DNA of 64,000 nucleotides. Source: Streptomyces klenkii. Lineage in GTDB: Bacteria; Actinomycetota; Actinomycetes; Streptomycetales; Streptomycetaceae. The position numbers and the translations under genes were made by a program. The notes beneath the pieces are model-generated. The model had not been told where the DNA came from, did not search any database, and saw only the letters and a program-made list of their open reading frames with translations. The DNA lies in the NCBI RefSeq assembly GCF_003626645.1, contig NZ_RBAM01000002.1, positions 186,001-250,000 on the forward strand, written 5' to 3'. This document shows, in pieces, positions 40,533 through 47,554 of this stretch; position 1 is the first letter of the stretch, and each line of letters begins with the position of its first letter.

Positions 40533-41572
40533 CCACACCCCTCAGGGACGGCAGCGCGCCCGCCGCCGCTGCCGGCATAGCCGCCTCCGGTACCGCCGCC
40601 GGCCCTGCGAGGACCGACCCCGTGAAGGCCCTCATGCAGCGCCATCACGGGCTGTGCGCCCGCGCCGTGGATCCCCTGGAGATCGCCGCCGTCCTGGAGG
40701 ACGGGGGCCTCACGGACCACGCGGCCGCGGAGTGCCGCCACCGGGACGTGTTCTCGCTGGCCGACGAGCTGTACGCACGCACCGTGCGCGAGGAGCCCGC
40801 GCGGCCCGCGCCCGGCGCGCCGGGCGCACCAGGAGCGCTCCCGGACAAGGCGCGCGCCCGCTGGCGGTTCGCCGGGCTGCTCGCGGGCGCCTGGCTCGTC
40901 GCGTACGCCCTCCTCGGCGGGCCCGCCCTCGGCGCGCTGCTCTCCGGCTCCGGCGGGCTCTCCGGCCGCTCGCTCCTGCCGGACGCCCTCCCGGCCGCCG
41001 CCGCCCTCCTGTGCAGCCTCGCCCCCGCCCTGTGGTGCGCCCGCTGGTTCACCGCGCGGGTGCGGCACGCACTCGTGGCCAGCCGCTCCCGCGCCGAGTT
41101 CCGGGCCCGCGCCTGGCCCCTGCTCCTCACGGCCGCAGGGCTGTTCACGGCCGCCCTGGCCACGCTCCTGTGGTCCGCCCGGGCGGCTTCGGGCGCCCCC
41201 GCCACCGGCCCCGGCGAGCTCGCCGCCGTCACCGCGCTCGGCGGGCTGCTCTTCCTCGCCCGGCTGCTCGCCACCCGCGGCTCCGGGCGGGCGGCCGCCG
41301 CCGCACTGGCCGCCTGCGCCCTGGAAGCGGCCGCGCTGGGCGCAGGAGCGCCGGGGGCGTCGTTCGCCGCACCGCCCCTCGCCGCGCCCGCCGTCGCCTG
41401 GGCCACCGGCGCATACGGCCCCTCCGTCATACCCCTCGTGGCCTGCGCCCTCCCCGCGCTCGCCCTCCTCGCCCACGCCCTGACCGCGCTCTCCCGGGCC
41501 TCCGCCCACCGCCACGGCGCACACGCACCCGTCCCCGCCGACCCCGGAGAAGCCCCGGCCCGGGCCCGGTGA
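40529..41572 (+). CDS. Polytopic membrane protein of the polysaccharide-type operon
   Basis: 347 aa. A cytoplasmic N-terminal segment of about 105 residues contains a helical motif with conserved polar residues (ALMQRHHGLCARAVDPLEIAA; DHAAAECRHRDVFSLADELY). Six or seven Ala/Leu-rich membrane helices follow (for example FAGLLAGAWLVAYALLGG and SVIPLVACALPALALLAHAL). No family name is recognised; it does not look like PelG, which is longer. ATG 40529 overlaps the glycosyltransferase stop (ATGA). It may anchor the glycosyltransferase or help move the polymer (inference). Confidence 0.8.
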   Translation: MTTPLRDGSAPAAAAGIAASGTAAGPARTDPVKALMQRHHGLCARAVDPLEIAAVLEDGGLTDHAAAECRHRDVFSLADELYARTVREEPARPAPGAPGAPGALPDKARARWRFAGLLAGAWLVAYALLGGPALGALLSGSGGLSGRSLLPDALPAAAALLCSLAPALWCARWFTARVRHALVASRSRAEFRARAWPLLLTAAGLFTAALATLLWSARAASGAPATGPGELAAVTALGGLLFLARLLATRGSGRAAAAALAACALEAAALGAGAPGASFAAPPLAAPAVAWATGAYGPSVIPLVACALPALALLAHALTALSRASAHRHGAHAPVPADPGEAPARAR

Positions 41573-41615
41573 CCGCACGTCCCAGCCGCACACCCCCTTC
41601 AGAGGAGCAAGGAAG

Positions 41616-41669
41616 ATGACCGTTCACCCCATCAGCACCGCCGGGCGAGAGCGAGGGCGCGACCGATGA
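41616..41669 (+). CDS. Possible 17-aa ORF coupled to the epimerase gene
   Basis: ATG 41616 has AGGAGCAAGGAAG just upstream, one of the strongest ribosome sites in the operon. The frame codes MTVHPISTAG followed by seven mostly Arg/Asp/Gly residues, and ends at a TGA overlapping the epimerase ATG (41666). It may be a real micro-gene or only a device delivering ribosomes to the epimerase start. Confidence 0.4.
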   Translation: MTVHPISTAGRERGRDR

Positions 41670-42580
41670 GGGTTCTGCTGCTCGGTGCCAACGGCTACCT
41701 CGGCCGCTACGTGGCCGACCGCCTGCTCGCCGACCCCGCCGTCCAGCTCACCGCGCTCGGCCGCGGCGACGACGCGGACGTCCGCTTCGACCTCGCCACC
41801 GGCAGCCCCGGCGCGCTCACCCGCTTCCTCAACGCCGTCCACCCCGGCGTCGTCATCAACTGCGCGGGCGCCACCCGCGGCGGGGCCCGCGACCTCACCC
41901 GCCACAACACCGTCGCCGTCGCCACCGTCTGCGAGTCACTGCGCCGCAGCGGCTGCGGCGCCCGCCTCGTCCAGCTCGGCTGCTCCTCGGAGTACGGGCC
42001 CTCCCAGCCCGGCTCGTCCACCGCGGAGGACGCCGTGCCGCGCCCCGGCGGCCCGTACGGGGTGAGCAAGCTCGCCGCCACCGAGCTCGTCCTCGGCTCC
42101 GGCCTCGACGCGATCGTCCTGCGCGTCTTCTCGCCCGTCGGCCCCGGCACCCCGGCCGGCTCCCCCCTCGGCCGGCTCGCCGACGCCCTGCGGCGCGCCA
42201 TGCAGAACGGCGACAACGAGCTCAAGCTCAGCGGCCTCGGCGTCCAGCGCGACTTCGTGGACGTCCGCGACGTGGCCCGTGCCGTGCACGCCGCCTCCCT
42301 CTCCGCCGCCCAGGGCGCGGTCAACATCGGGACCGGCCGCGCGGTCCGGCTGCGCGAGGCCGCCGCCACCCTCGCCCGCGTCGCCGGCTACGGCGGCTCC
42401 CTCCACGAGCTCGACGACCCCCACCTGGGCAGCCCGCCCGCCTACCCCTACCCCGACGGCTGCGGCAGCTGGCAGCAGGCCGACGTCCGCACCGCCCGCG
42501 ACCGGCTCGGCTGGCGCCCCCGGATCGGCCTGGAGGAGTCCCTGGCCGACATCTGGATGGAGGCCGCGTGTCGTATCTGA
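41666..42580 (+). CDS. NAD-dependent sugar-nucleotide epimerase/dehydratase family protein
   Basis: A 304-aa extended short-chain dehydrogenase/reductase. NAD-binding GANGYLG lies at residues 7-13, VVINCAGATRGG near 65-75, a Ser in LGCSSEYGPSQPG near 105, and the catalytic YXXXK pair is Tyr131 and Lys135 (PYGVSKLA). Later QRDFVDVRDVARAV and VNIGTGRAVRLREA are as in UDP-sugar epimerases and dTDP-rhamnose enzymes. ATG 41666 overlaps a 17-codon ORF and the gene itself overlaps the next one by 13 bp. In the operon it could supply an epimerised sugar nucleotide to the PelF-like enzyme, the role of PelX or Uge3 elsewhere (inference). Confidence 0.87.
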   Translation: MRVLLLGANGYLGRYVADRLLADPAVQLTALGRGDDADVRFDLATGSPGALTRFLNAVHPGVVINCAGATRGGARDLTRHNTVAVATVCESLRRSGCGARLVQLGCSSEYGPSQPGSSTAEDAVPRPGGPYGVSKLAATELVLGSGLDAIVLRVFSPVGPGTPAGSPLGRLADALRRAMQNGDNELKLSGLGVQRDFVDVRDVARAVHAASLSAAQGAVNIGTGRAVRLREAAATLARVAGYGGSLHELDDPHLGSPPAYPYPDGCGSWQQADVRTARDRLGWRPRIGLEESLADIWMEAACRI

Positions 42581-43347
42581 GCCCGCCCGGGCAGCGGCGG
42601 ACCCGGGTGCGCGAGGCCCCCCTGCGCTTCGGGGTGCCGGGCTTCGCGCACCCCCTGCTCGCCCCCACCGAGTGGGGCGAACTCCTGCGCGCCGACGTCC
42701 CCGTGGAGTGGGTCGTGCTCGGCAGCGGCGCCATGGCCGCCCCGGGCGGCACCGCCTCCGGCGGCCCCGGCGACCGCCCGGACCCGCACCGCGTGGCCGC
42801 CGCCGCCCGGCTGCGCGAGGCGGGTGTCCGGGTCCTCGGCCACCTGGACCTGAGGTTCGGCGAGCGCCCCCTCGGCGAGGTGCTCTCCGAGGCCCAGCGC
42901 TACCTCAACTGGTACCGGGTCGACGGCTTCGCCCTCGACGCCACCCCCGCCGACCCGGCCGCCCTGCCCGGCACCCGGCGCACGGTCGCCTCCCTGCGCA
43001 CCGTCCTCGACCGGGCGTACGTCGTCCTCGTCCACGGCACCCACCCCTCGCCCGGCTACGCCGACCTCGCCGACCAGCTCGTCACCTTCTACGGCCCCTG
43101 GTCCGCCTACCGCTGGTCGCAGGTGGCCGAGTGGACCGCCGACTTCCCGGCCGCCCGCTTCTGCCACCTCGTGCACGGCGTCCCCCGCGCCCACCTGGAG
43201 GAGGCGCTGCGCCTCGCCCGCTGGCAGGGCGCCGGCACGATCTACTTCACCGACAGGACGGACCGGGACCAAGCGGACCCCTGGGAGGTGATGCCCGGCT
43301 ACTGGGACGAGATCGTCTCGCGTATCGGACCTGGTGTCTCGGAATGA
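42568..43347 (+). CDS. Spherulation-specific family 4 (spherulin-4-like) protein
   Basis: A 259-aa TIM-barrel-type protein of the Spherulin4 family, related to GH135 (Sph3) and GH114 endo-alpha-1,4-galactosaminidases. Typical landmarks: GVPGFAHPLLAP, VLGHLDLRFGERPLGEVLSEA, YLNWYRVDGFALDATPAD, RFCHLVHGVP and TIYFTDRTD. Where canonical members have an Asp-Glu or Asp-Asn pair after the GFxxD strand, this one has DAT, so hydrolytic activity is uncertain. There is no signal peptide, which also argues for a cytoplasmic role. GTG 42568 lies inside the end of the epimerase gene. Confidence 0.83.
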   Translation: MSYLSPPGQRRTRVREAPLRFGVPGFAHPLLAPTEWGELLRADVPVEWVVLGSGAMAAPGGTASGGPGDRPDPHRVAAAARLREAGVRVLGHLDLRFGERPLGEVLSEAQRYLNWYRVDGFALDATPADPAALPGTRRTVASLRTVLDRAYVVLVHGTHPSPGYADLADQLVTFYGPWSAYRWSQVAEWTADFPAARFCHLVHGVPRAHLEEALRLARWQGAGTIYFTDRTDRDQADPWEVMPGYWDEIVSRIGPGVSE

Positions 43348-43371
43348 GGCGGGGCGTGGCAGTGTTACGGG

Positions 43372-43426
43372 GGAAGGACCGAATGCCGCCTGTATGTTCC
43401 CCGCCCCGGCGGGGATGACCCCTTCC
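43372..43426 (+). promoter_or_regulatory. Structured leader in front of moeZ
   Basis: GGAAGG (43372-43377) can pair with CCTTCC (43421-43426), enclosing an inner CCCCG/CGGGG hairpin (43399-43414). The outer stem ends just before the moeZ ribosome site GGAG (43428-43431). It could modulate translation or be chance. Confidence 0.3.
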
Positions 43427-43436
43427 TGGAGTCCCC

Positions 43437-44615
43437 GTGTCGCTGCCACCCCTGGTCGAGCCGGCTGCCGAGCTCACCGTTGACGAGGTCCGTCGGTACT
43501 CCCGCCATCTGATCATCCCGGATGTCGGAATGGACGGGCAGAAGCGCCTGAAGAACGCCAAGGTGCTGTGCGTGGGGGCCGGCGGTCTCGGCTCCCCCGC
43601 CCTGATGTACCTGGCCGCCGCCGGCGTCGGCACTCTGGGCATCGTGGAGTTCGACGAGGTCGACGAGTCGAACCTCCAGCGCCAGATCATCCACAGCCAG
43701 GCGGACATCGGCCGGTCCAAGGCCGAGTCCGCGCGCGACACGGTCCAGGGCATCAACCCGTACGTGAACGTCGTCCTGCACGAGGGCCGGCTCGAAGCCG
43801 ACAACGTGATGGAGATCTTCTCTCAGTACGACCTGATCGTCGACGGCACGGACAACTTCGCCACGCGCTACCTCGTCAACGACGCGTGCGTGCTGCTGAA
43901 CAAGCCGTACGTGTGGGGCTCGATCTACCGCTTCGACGGCCAGGCGTCCGTCTTCTGGAGCGAGCACGGCCCCTGCTACCGCTGCCTGTACCCCGAGCCC
44001 CCGCCGCCGGGCATGGTGCCCTCCTGCGCCGAGGGCGGCGTGCTGGGCGTGCTGTGCGCCTCGATCGGCTCCATCCAGGTCAACGAGGCCATCAAGCTGC
44101 TGGCGGGCATCGGCGACCCGCTGGTCGGCCGCCTGATGATCTACGACGCCCTGGAGATGACCTACCGCCAGGTCAAGGTCCGCAAGGACCCCGACTGCGC
44201 GGTCTGCGGCGAGAACCCGACCGTCACGGAGCTCATCGACTACGAGGCGTTCTGCGGCGTGGTCTCGGAGGAGGCCCAGGAGGCGGCCGCCGGCTCCACG
44301 ATCACTCCCAAGCAGCTCAAGGAGTGGCTGGACGACGGCGAGAACATCGACGTCATCGACGTCCGCGAGCCGAACGAGTACGAGATCGTCTCCATCCCGG
44401 GCGCCCGGCTGATCCCGAAGAACGAGTTCCTGATGGGCACGGCCCTCCAGGACCTGCCGCAGGACAAGCGCATCGTCCTGCACTGCAAGACGGGTGTCCG
44501 GTCCGCGGAAGTGCTGGCGGTGCTCAAGGCGGCCGGGTTCTCCGACGCGGTGCACGTGGGCGGCGGCGTGATCGGGTGGGTCCACCAGGTGGAGCCGGAC
44601 AAGCCGGTGTACTGA
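43437..44615 (+). CDS. moeZ: Adenylyltransferase/sulfurtransferase MoeZ
   Basis: 392 aa. The N-terminal ThiF/MoeB domain has GAGGLGSP near residue 45, DEVDESNLQRQIIH near 75 and zinc Cys pairs CYRC near 180 and CAVC near 255. The C-terminal rhodanese domain (about 280-392) has the active-site Cys350 in HCKTGVRSAEV. It adenylates the C-terminus of sulfur-carrier proteins (MoaD, ThiS, CysO-like) and passes sulfur to them, serving molybdopterin, thiamine, cysteine and thio-metabolite pathways in Streptomyces. GTG 43437 follows GGAG. The molybdate uptake operon lies 5 kb away. Confidence 0.93.
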   Translation: MSLPPLVEPAAELTVDEVRRYSRHLIIPDVGMDGQKRLKNAKVLCVGAGGLGSPALMYLAAAGVGTLGIVEFDEVDESNLQRQIIHSQADIGRSKAESARDTVQGINPYVNVVLHEGRLEADNVMEIFSQYDLIVDGTDNFATRYLVNDACVLLNKPYVWGSIYRFDGQASVFWSEHGPCYRCLYPEPPPPGMVPSCAEGGVLGVLCASIGSIQVNEAIKLLAGIGDPLVGRLMIYDALEMTYRQVKVRKDPDCAVCGENPTVTELIDYEAFCGVVSEEAQEAAAGSTITPKQLKEWLDDGENIDVIDVREPNEYEIVSIPGARLIPKNEFLMGTALQDLPQDKRIVLHCKTGVRSAEVLAVLKAAGFSDAVHVGGGVIGWVHQVEPDKPVY

Positions 44616-44631
44616 GCCTTCTGCGTACGTA

Positions 44632-44665
44632 GTAAGGGGTGGCCTCCATGGAGGCCACCCCTTAC
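44632..44665. terminator. 34-bp perfect palindrome, bidirectional terminator
   Basis: GTAAGGGGTGGCCTCCA (44632-44648) and its exact complement (44649-44665) are adjacent, between the convergent moeZ and peptidase genes. Confidence 0.85.
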
Positions 44666-44681
44666 CGCTTACCGGTTACTG

Positions 44682-46259
44682 CTACGAGCAGGTCGTGCCC
44701 CCGGCCGGGACCTTGCCCTCCAGCAAGTAGTCGTTGACGGTGCGCACCATGCACGCGTTGCCGCTGTTGTACGCCCCGTGCCCCTCGCCCTTGTACGTGA
44801 CCTCCGCGGCGACGCCCTTGCCGAGGCCCTCGGCCATGCGGTGCGCGCCCGCGTAGGGCGTCGCCGGATCCCCGGTGTTGCCGATGACGACGATGGGCGC
44901 CGAGCCCTCCGCGCTGACGTCGATCGTCTTCCACTTGCCCTCGACGGGCCACCCCGTGCAGCTGAGGAGCGACCAGGCGGCGGCCTCCCCGAAGACCGGG
45001 GACGCGGCCCGGAACTCGGGCAGCCGGCCCTTCACGTCGGCGGCGGTGTAGCGCTGCTGGGCGTCGGCGCAGGAGATCGCCCGGTTCGCCGGCTGGAGGT
45101 TGCTGTAGCGGCCGTCGGGGCCGCGCCCGCTCAGGAGGTCGTAGAGCACCAGCAGGGTGTTTCCCGTGCCCTTGTTCATGGCCTCCTGGAGGCCCTGCGT
45201 CAGGTACTTCCAGGTGTCCTTGGAGTACAGCGCGGACGCGATGCCGCTGACGGCCTCGTCCTGGGTCAGCTTGCGGCCCTGACGGGTCGGCAGGGGCTGC
45301 CCGTCGAGCTTCTTGAGCAGGGAGACGATCGAGTCCTGCGTCGGGCAGGCGGCGGCCTGGGCGGAGGCCGCGCAGTCCTTGAGGTAGTCGCTCAGGGCGA
45401 GCTGGAAGCCCTTGGTCTGGCCGAGGTTCCCCTCGACCGGGTCCTGCGTCGGGTCGACCACGGCGTCGAGGACCGCGCGGCCCACGTTCTTGGGGAAGAG
45501 GTGGGCGTAGACGCCGCCCAGCTCGGTGCCGTAGGAGATGCCGAAGTAGTTGAGCTTCGCGTCGCCGAGGGCGGCCCGCAGCCGGTCCATGTCGCGGGCG
45601 GCGCTGATCGTGTCGACGTAGGGCAGGACCTTCGCGGAGTTCTTGGCGCAGGCGTCCACGTACGCCTTGTTGGAGGCGAGGGCGGCCCGCTCCTCCTCCG
45701 CGTCGTCCGGGGTGCCGTCGATCTGGTTGGCGGCGTCGGTCTCCTTGTCGCCCAGGCAGCGCACGGCCGCGCTGTCGCCCACGCCCCGCGGGTCGAAGCT
45801 GACCAGGTCGTAGCGGTCGCGCAGCTTGTCGTAGCTGGGGGCCAGGCCGGGCAGGGTGGCCACGCCCGAGCCGCCGGGGCCGCCGAAGTTGAAGACGAGC
45901 GAGCCGAGGCGCTTGCCCTTGTCCCGTGCCTTCGCGCGGATCACGGCGAGCTCGATCGTCTCGCCGCCGGGCTTCGCGTAGTCGAGGGGGACGGGGAGCT
46001 TCGCGCACTCCCAGTCCTTGCCGGGCGCCTTGCCGTCGAGGGAGGCGCCCTGCGCGGCGCTGGGCGGGGGACAGGGCGTCCAGCGCAGCGGGGCCGCGCT
46101 CGCGGTGGCGCCGCCGTCCTTGGCGCCGCTCTTGCTGCTCTTGGCGTCCCCGGCCGCCGGGGGGCCGGAGTCGCCGCAGCCGGAGGCGGCGAGGGCCGTC
46201 ACGAGCGCGATGCCGGCGCCGAGGAGGGCGGTGGTGGCCCGAGGTCGAGAGGAGCTCAT
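44682..46259 (-). CDS. Secreted S33-type peptidase lipoprotein (tripeptidyl aminopeptidase-like), copy 1
   Basis: 525 aa. Signal peptide with lipobox ASGC, then a linker and an alpha/beta-hydrolase domain of the Streptomyces Tap/SlpD/SlpE type. Motifs: FNFGGPGGSG (oxyanion), YFGISYGTELGG (nucleophile Ser), NTGDPATPYAGA (Asp) and GEGHGAYNSGNAC (His). A Cys pair at the C-terminus (GNACM; TTCS) is likely disulfide-bonded. It is expected to remove short peptides from protein N-termini outside the cell. ATG 46257-46259 has TACAGT 7 nt upstream and no proper ribosome site. It is paralogous to the gene at 47555-49138. Confidence 0.9.
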   Translation of the reverse strand: MSSSRPRATTALLGAGIALVTALAASGCGDSGPPAAGDAKSSKSGAKDGGATASAAPLRWTPCPPPSAAQGASLDGKAPGKDWECAKLPVPLDYAKPGGETIELAVIRAKARDKGKRLGSLVFNFGGPGGSGVATLPGLAPSYDKLRDRYDLVSFDPRGVGDSAAVRCLGDKETDAANQIDGTPDDAEEERAALASNKAYVDACAKNSAKVLPYVDTISAARDMDRLRAALGDAKLNYFGISYGTELGGVYAHLFPKNVGRAVLDAVVDPTQDPVEGNLGQTKGFQLALSDYLKDCAASAQAAACPTQDSIVSLLKKLDGQPLPTRQGRKLTQDEAVSGIASALYSKDTWKYLTQGLQEAMNKGTGNTLLVLYDLLSGRGPDGRYSNLQPANRAISCADAQQRYTAADVKGRLPEFRAASPVFGEAAAWSLLSCTGWPVEGKWKTIDVSAEGSAPIVVIGNTGDPATPYAGAHRMAEGLGKGVAAEVTYKGEGHGAYNSGNACMVRTVNDYLLEGKVPAGGTTCS

Positions 46260-46266
46260 TCCCCCG

Positions 46267-46272
46267 ACTGTA
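46267..46272 (-). promoter_or_regulatory. -10 hexamer of peptidase copy 1
   Basis: On the minus strand TACAGT ends 7 nt before the ATG. The intervening CGGGGGA could be a very close ribosome site, but the spacing fits a leaderless start better. Confidence 0.4.
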
Positions 46273-46311
46273 CGGAGGTGAAGGCGGCGGAGTCGCCGCC
46301 GCGCGGAGGCG

Positions 46312-47427
46312 TCACCCGGCGCGCAGGGGCGCACAACCCATATGAGCGGCCACCGCGTCCACGTAGAGCGGGAAGACCTCGCGCGGGTCGTCCAGCCGGG
46401 TGTGCGTGCGGGCCGGGCCGCTGCGCATGGCGAAGACGGTGGGCCTGCCGCCGCAGTCCGCCCTGACCAGCGCGCCGGCCGCGTCGATGCTGCCGTGCGC
46501 CCGCCAGCCGGGGGCGGGAGGGCGGTCGCCGGTGAGGCCGTCGAAGAGGGCCACCAGGCGGGGCCTGGCGGTGGTGGTGAAGCGGGCGGCCCAGTGGGGT
46601 GTGGGCGTGGGGGCGGCTGCGGATGTGGGTGCGGGTGAGGGTGTGCTGGTGTCGCTGCTTGCGCCCGCTATGGCGCAGCTGTGGAAGTCGGTGTTGGTGG
46701 GCGGGCCGGTGCCGGTCCCTGCCTCTTCCTCCAGCGCCGCGATGCCGCAGGGGTCGCGGTCGGAGACGGGGGAGGAGGGCGCACGGCGCAGGTGGAGCGG
46801 GGGGAGGGTGGTGCAACTCGTCGCCTTTGCCGCCTGGTTGGCCGCCCTGATCAGCAACTCCCCTGTGGTGGCGAGGGAAAGGGCTTTGGCGCTCTTGAGC
46901 GTCACCACCGACGGGCGGCCGTCCACGTCGCAGCTCTCCGGCAGCACCAGGGCGCCCGTGCCGGAGGCGGGTGCGGTGAAGCCCGGTAAGCCGTCGGGGA
47001 GCGGGACGTCGCCGCCGCTGAATAACTCTCCCAGCCACGACCGCCGTTCTCCCGCATCCCGCGGGCCCGAGCCCAGGTGCAGGTCGAGCCGCTGGTCGTA
47101 CGCCCCCGAGCCGCTGCCGCCGTGCCAGCGGAGCGAGCACTGGCCGGAGGGGTGGCCGGGGGCGGGCGGGATCTCGTCGGCGACGCGGTCGCGGTCGCCG
47201 CGGCGGAAAGGGGCCTCGTCCTCGGGCCAGGAGCCCCAGCAGTACGCGCGCCCGCCGAGCGGCGTGGACTGCGTCTGCCACAGCGCGACCAGGGCGGCCA
47301 CGAGGGCGGCGATGGCCAGGGCGCCGGTGAGGGCCCGGGCCCTGCGGTGGTCGGGCTGGTCGGGTCGGTCGGGCTGGTCGGGGTGCGCGCCGGTGTGCGG
47401 CGCCCCGTGCGGTGATGCGTGCGGCAC
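46312..47427 (-). CDS. Membrane-anchored hypothetical protein between two peptidase genes
   Basis: 371 aa, family not recognised. A cytoplasmic N-terminus with Asp-Gln-Pro repeats (HPDQPDRPDQPDHRR) leads to one membrane helix (LTGALAIAALVAALVALWQ, about 35-53); the rest is extracytoplasmic, with about nine Cys (such as YCWGSW, QCSLRW, ESCDVDG, TSCTTL, DPCGIA) suggesting disulfides. A Thr/Ala/Pro linker sits at about 260-280. GTG 47425-47427 follows GGGGGGAC. It lies between the two paralogous peptidase genes on the same strand; a role as regulator or inhibitor of them is speculation. Confidence 0.75.
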   Translation of the reverse strand: MPHASPHGAPHTGAHPDQPDRPDQPDHRRARALTGALAIAALVAALVALWQTQSTPLGGRAYCWGSWPEDEAPFRRGDRDRVADEIPPAPGHPSGQCSLRWHGGSGSGAYDQRLDLHLGSGPRDAGERRSWLGELFSGGDVPLPDGLPGFTAPASGTGALVLPESCDVDGRPSVVTLKSAKALSLATTGELLIRAANQAAKATSCTTLPPLHLRRAPSSPVSDRDPCGIAALEEEAGTGTGPPTNTDFHSCAIAGASSDTSTPSPAPTSAAAPTPTPHWAARFTTTARPRLVALFDGLTGDRPPAPGWRAHGSIDAAGALVRADCGGRPTVFAMRSGPARTHTRLDDPREVFPLYVDAVAAHMGCAPLRAG

Positions 47428-47554
47428 TTTCGTCCCCCCGAACTTCGTTCGTCGTCCGCGGAACTTCTGTGCGGGCGATCGTAGTGCGAGCCACTGACAT
47501 TCGACCGAGTTGATCGCGTCTCGTCCTCGTCACCGGTGATATGTGCTATGTGTG

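Noticed and set aside
43348..43436. Moco riboswitch before moeZ
   Set aside because: The stretch is too short, and the conserved Moco-RNA core was not seen; only simple nested stems.
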